The position numbers were made by a program, and so were the translations under genes. Shown piece by piece: positions 31,472 through 32,706 of a DNA stretch of 32,706 nucleotides. The DNA lies in NCBI GenBank assembly GCA_045637525.1, contig JAZTZP010000156.1:1-32706 (forward strand), read 5' to 3'. The notes below the pieces were generated by a model. The model worked only from the letters and a program-made list of their open reading frames with translations. It was not told the DNA's origin and ran no database searches. This DNA comes from JAZTZP01 sp045637525 (GTDB lineage Bacteria; Bacillota; Clostridia; UBA1381). Every line of letters begins with the position of its first letter. Position 1 is the stretch's first letter.

Positions 31472-31532
31472 TCACAAATCGCATACCTATGCTATTTCCA
31501 CCGACAAAACGTGATAAAACAAGCATGTCCCC
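31416..31532. repeat. tandem 18-mer and GGGGAC-type hairpin at the orphan Rhs 5' edge
   Basis: GATAGCCTTTGTGGGGAC is repeated in tandem at 31416-31433 and 31434-31451. It overlaps the left arm of an inverted repeat whose arms (31446-31468 and 31510-31532) match at 21 of 23 positions around a 41-base loop. On the minus strand the tandem is translated as SPQRLSSPQRLS at the start of the orphan frame, so that start is unlikely to be original. No gene was recognised in the rest of 31472-31620. Confidence 0.75.
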
Positions 31533-31620
31533 AACTAACGTATAGTTCCGTCCGGGTTTACATTTATATAATTATCCGTTCGACCAACAGAATAAGTAAA
31601 TCGCATATAGTTTACAAGAA

Positions 31621-32103
31621 TTATAAGATTATTTGTGCACAAATAATTTCTATGCAATTCAATAATACATTTTTTAATGCATTTATCTCCAATCTTGAAA
31701 ACTCCGGATTAAATATATTCGTTGATTTATTTATTGTTTTTAAATTAGTCCCATAGAACAATTTATTATATAAGTAATTATTTTTTTTCTCATCACCTAC
31801 AAAAGGAATTTTACATGTATGAGCAACATCAGAACAAATATTCCAAAAGTCAAGTATTTTTTTGCAATCAATAGTACTTTTTTCTGAAATTACTTCTAAT
31901 ATATAGTCAATATTATAGGTTGTAATATTATCGTTTTCTAATGAAATATTTTTTTCATTAGCATATTTTTTTAATTCCAATATATCAGACCATAACAATA
32001 TATGATTTTCTACGGCTACAAAAAAATCCATTTCATCAGAAATCCAAATACTATAATAATTATTATTATCCATTATAAATTCAACTATATAATATTCCAT
32101 CAT
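31621..32103 (-). CDS. probable immunity protein of the edge Rhs toxin
   Basis: A 160-residue acidic, A/T-rich gene product whose ATG overlaps the stop of the Rhs gene in ATGA. No signal peptide or membrane segment is seen. It has Trp/Tyr-rich strands at the N-terminus (YYIVEFIMDNNNYYSIWISD) and a helical C-terminus ending NVLLNCIEIICAQIIL. It matches no immunity family I can name. Translational coupling to a toxin gene, small size and acidity make an immunity function likely. It would protect the cell against the tip encoded at 32100-32408. Confidence 0.68.
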   Translation of the reverse strand: MMEYYIVEFIMDNNNYYSIWISDEMDFFVAVENHILLWSDILELKKYANEKNISLENDNITTYNIDYILEVISEKSTIDCKKILDFWNICSDVAHTCKIPFVGDEKKNNYLYNKLFYGTNLKTINKSTNIFNPEFSRLEINALKNVLLNCIEIICAQIIL

Positions 32104-32706
32104 TTACTGCTCCTGTCACCATATTTTTTTAATTTGTTATATTCTGAACCTGGACCTGTATTATAATTCCCTTCTCCATATCGCTCATCACATAACCTTT
32201 TGGCGTAATCTTTTCCACTTTCTCCATCTTTGGGTTTTTCACCTTTCGCCCAAGTTGGAATATCCGTTGATTTTTCTTTATCACTAGATTTCGATTTTTT
32301 TGCAAAATATACAATGCCATTACCTACAGCTACACCTCCGACTATAGCTGTTGCATATTTTACTACCTCTATTCCAACAGCAACCGCTACTGCAACTGCG
32401 CCTTCTCCGGTATAATCAACAAACATAACCGGATTCTGATTACCATAGACATACCAGTTATATCCGTCCTCTGCCGGGTCTTGTTGGGTGAATCTGCCGG
32501 TTGTTGGGTCGTAGTATCTTGCTCTTAAGTAGTATAAACCTGTTGTTTCATCATACGTTTGTCCGAAGTATGTGAATGGGTTTTGTATTGTTTCTTCCTT
32601 TTTTAAGAAATTGCCCCATACGTCGTAGTCGTATGTGTTCTTTATGTTTCCGCTTGTGTCGGTTATCTGAACTACATCGCCGTGTCCGTTGTAGAGATAG
32701 TAGTAT
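32100..32706 (-). CDS. Rhs/YD-repeat polymorphic toxin, C-terminal part (gene runs off the right edge)
   Basis: The frame is open to the end of the window, so only the last 202 codons are seen. Codons near the edge encode the Rhs core (YLYNGHGDVVQ, YYLRARYYDPTTGRF, YVYGNQNPVMFVDYTGE). After TGE comes a tip of about 100 residues: a hydrophobic segment (AVAVAVAVGIEVVKYATAIV), then a polar domain with PTWAKGEKPKDGESGKDYAK and CDERYGEGNYNTGPGSEYNK that resembles small C-terminal toxin domains of other Rhs proteins. The toxic activity is not identified. Its stop overlaps the immunity gene start. Full-length family members are exported shells of more than 1000 residues. Confidence 0.85.
   Translation of the reverse strand, partial: YYYLYNGHGDVVQITDTSGNIKNTYDYDVWGNFLKKEETIQNPFTYFGQTYDETTGLYYLRARYYDPTTGRFTQQDPAEDGYNWYVYGNQNPVMFVDYTGEGAVAVAVAVGIEVVKYATAIVGGVAVGNGIVYFAKKSKSSDKEKSTDIPTWAKGEKPKDGESGKDYAKRLCDERYGEGNYNTGPGSEYNKLKKYGDRSSK
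32409..32706 (-). repeat. Rhs core repeat, parental copy
   Basis: Direct repeat of 31022-31319 at an offset of 1387 bases with no gaps. The match may continue past the right edge of the window. Confidence 0.9.

Noticed and set aside
31534..31605. Short minus-strand frame of 23 codons (MRFTYSVGRTDNYINVNPDG and 3 more residues) between the Rhs module and the immunity gene
   Set aside because: No ribosome site and no recognisable family; possibly a leftover of another module, but too short to call.
1..32706. tRNA, rRNA, intact insertion sequence or prophage genes
   Set aside because: None was recognised on either strand; no transposase, integrase or phage structural gene was seen.

Overview
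This window looks like a chromosomal segment of an anaerobic Gram-positive bacterium of the class Clostridia, probably a gut or rumen fermenter. The reasons are moderate-to-low GC, A-rich leaders with AGGAGG-type ribosome sites, a Gram-positive LexA box in front of dinB, an oxygen-sensitive glycyl radical enzyme with its activase, several AraC-type regulators next to sugar genes, and many short palindromic repeats. No rRNA, tRNA or CRISPR array was seen. The genus cannot be named from the sequence.

Layout. 1-483: a composite nested inverted-repeat element without a gene. 484-4323: SOS-controlled dinB with a small partner gene, then galT-galK of the Leloir pathway behind a good promoter. 4397-6850: a DUF5662 gene and a large FAD-dependent oxidoreductase. 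6948-10023: a PfkB sugar kinase fused to an AraC DNA-binding domain, a decayed stub of a nucleoside hydrolase, and a secreted glycine-rich repeat protein. 10173-18261 (minus strand): a seven-gene glycan operon (TIM-barrel glycosidase-like protein, GH20 hexosaminidase, SIS-domain protein, PfkB kinase, GH94-type phosphorylase, and two Gfo/Idh/MocA-related proteins). It faces an AraC regulator (18471-19223) across a region with a perfect 12-bp inverted repeat.

19487-21709 (minus strand) is a small defence or toxin-antitoxin island. It holds a four-gene DUF3990/DUF3791 cassette and a YafQ/DinJ-type pair whose leader has been invaded by a 177-bp MITE-like element. 21836-30062 holds an AraC regulator divergent from a seven-gene operon: glycyl radical enzyme, SGNH hydrolase, phosphotriesterase-like amidohydrolase, SMP-30 lactonase, SASA-type esterase, EamA transporter and glycyl radical activase. 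This is the best candidate for an undescribed catabolic system. It has its own regulator, two hydrolytic esterases, two possible lactonases, a permease and a radical C-O or C-C cleaving enzyme with an unusual Cys-Trp-Asp active site, and its substrate cannot be read from sequence. 30261-32706 (minus strand) is the 3' end of an Rhs polymorphic-toxin locus. It contains the end of a large Rhs gene running off the right edge, its presumptive immunity gene, then a displaced Rhs core fragment with a different toxin tip and a second presumptive immunity gene.

A 124-bp palindromic repeat (one partial and two full-length copies, all in the same orientation) sits at three of the places where a plus-strand gene meets a minus-strand gene tail to tail.
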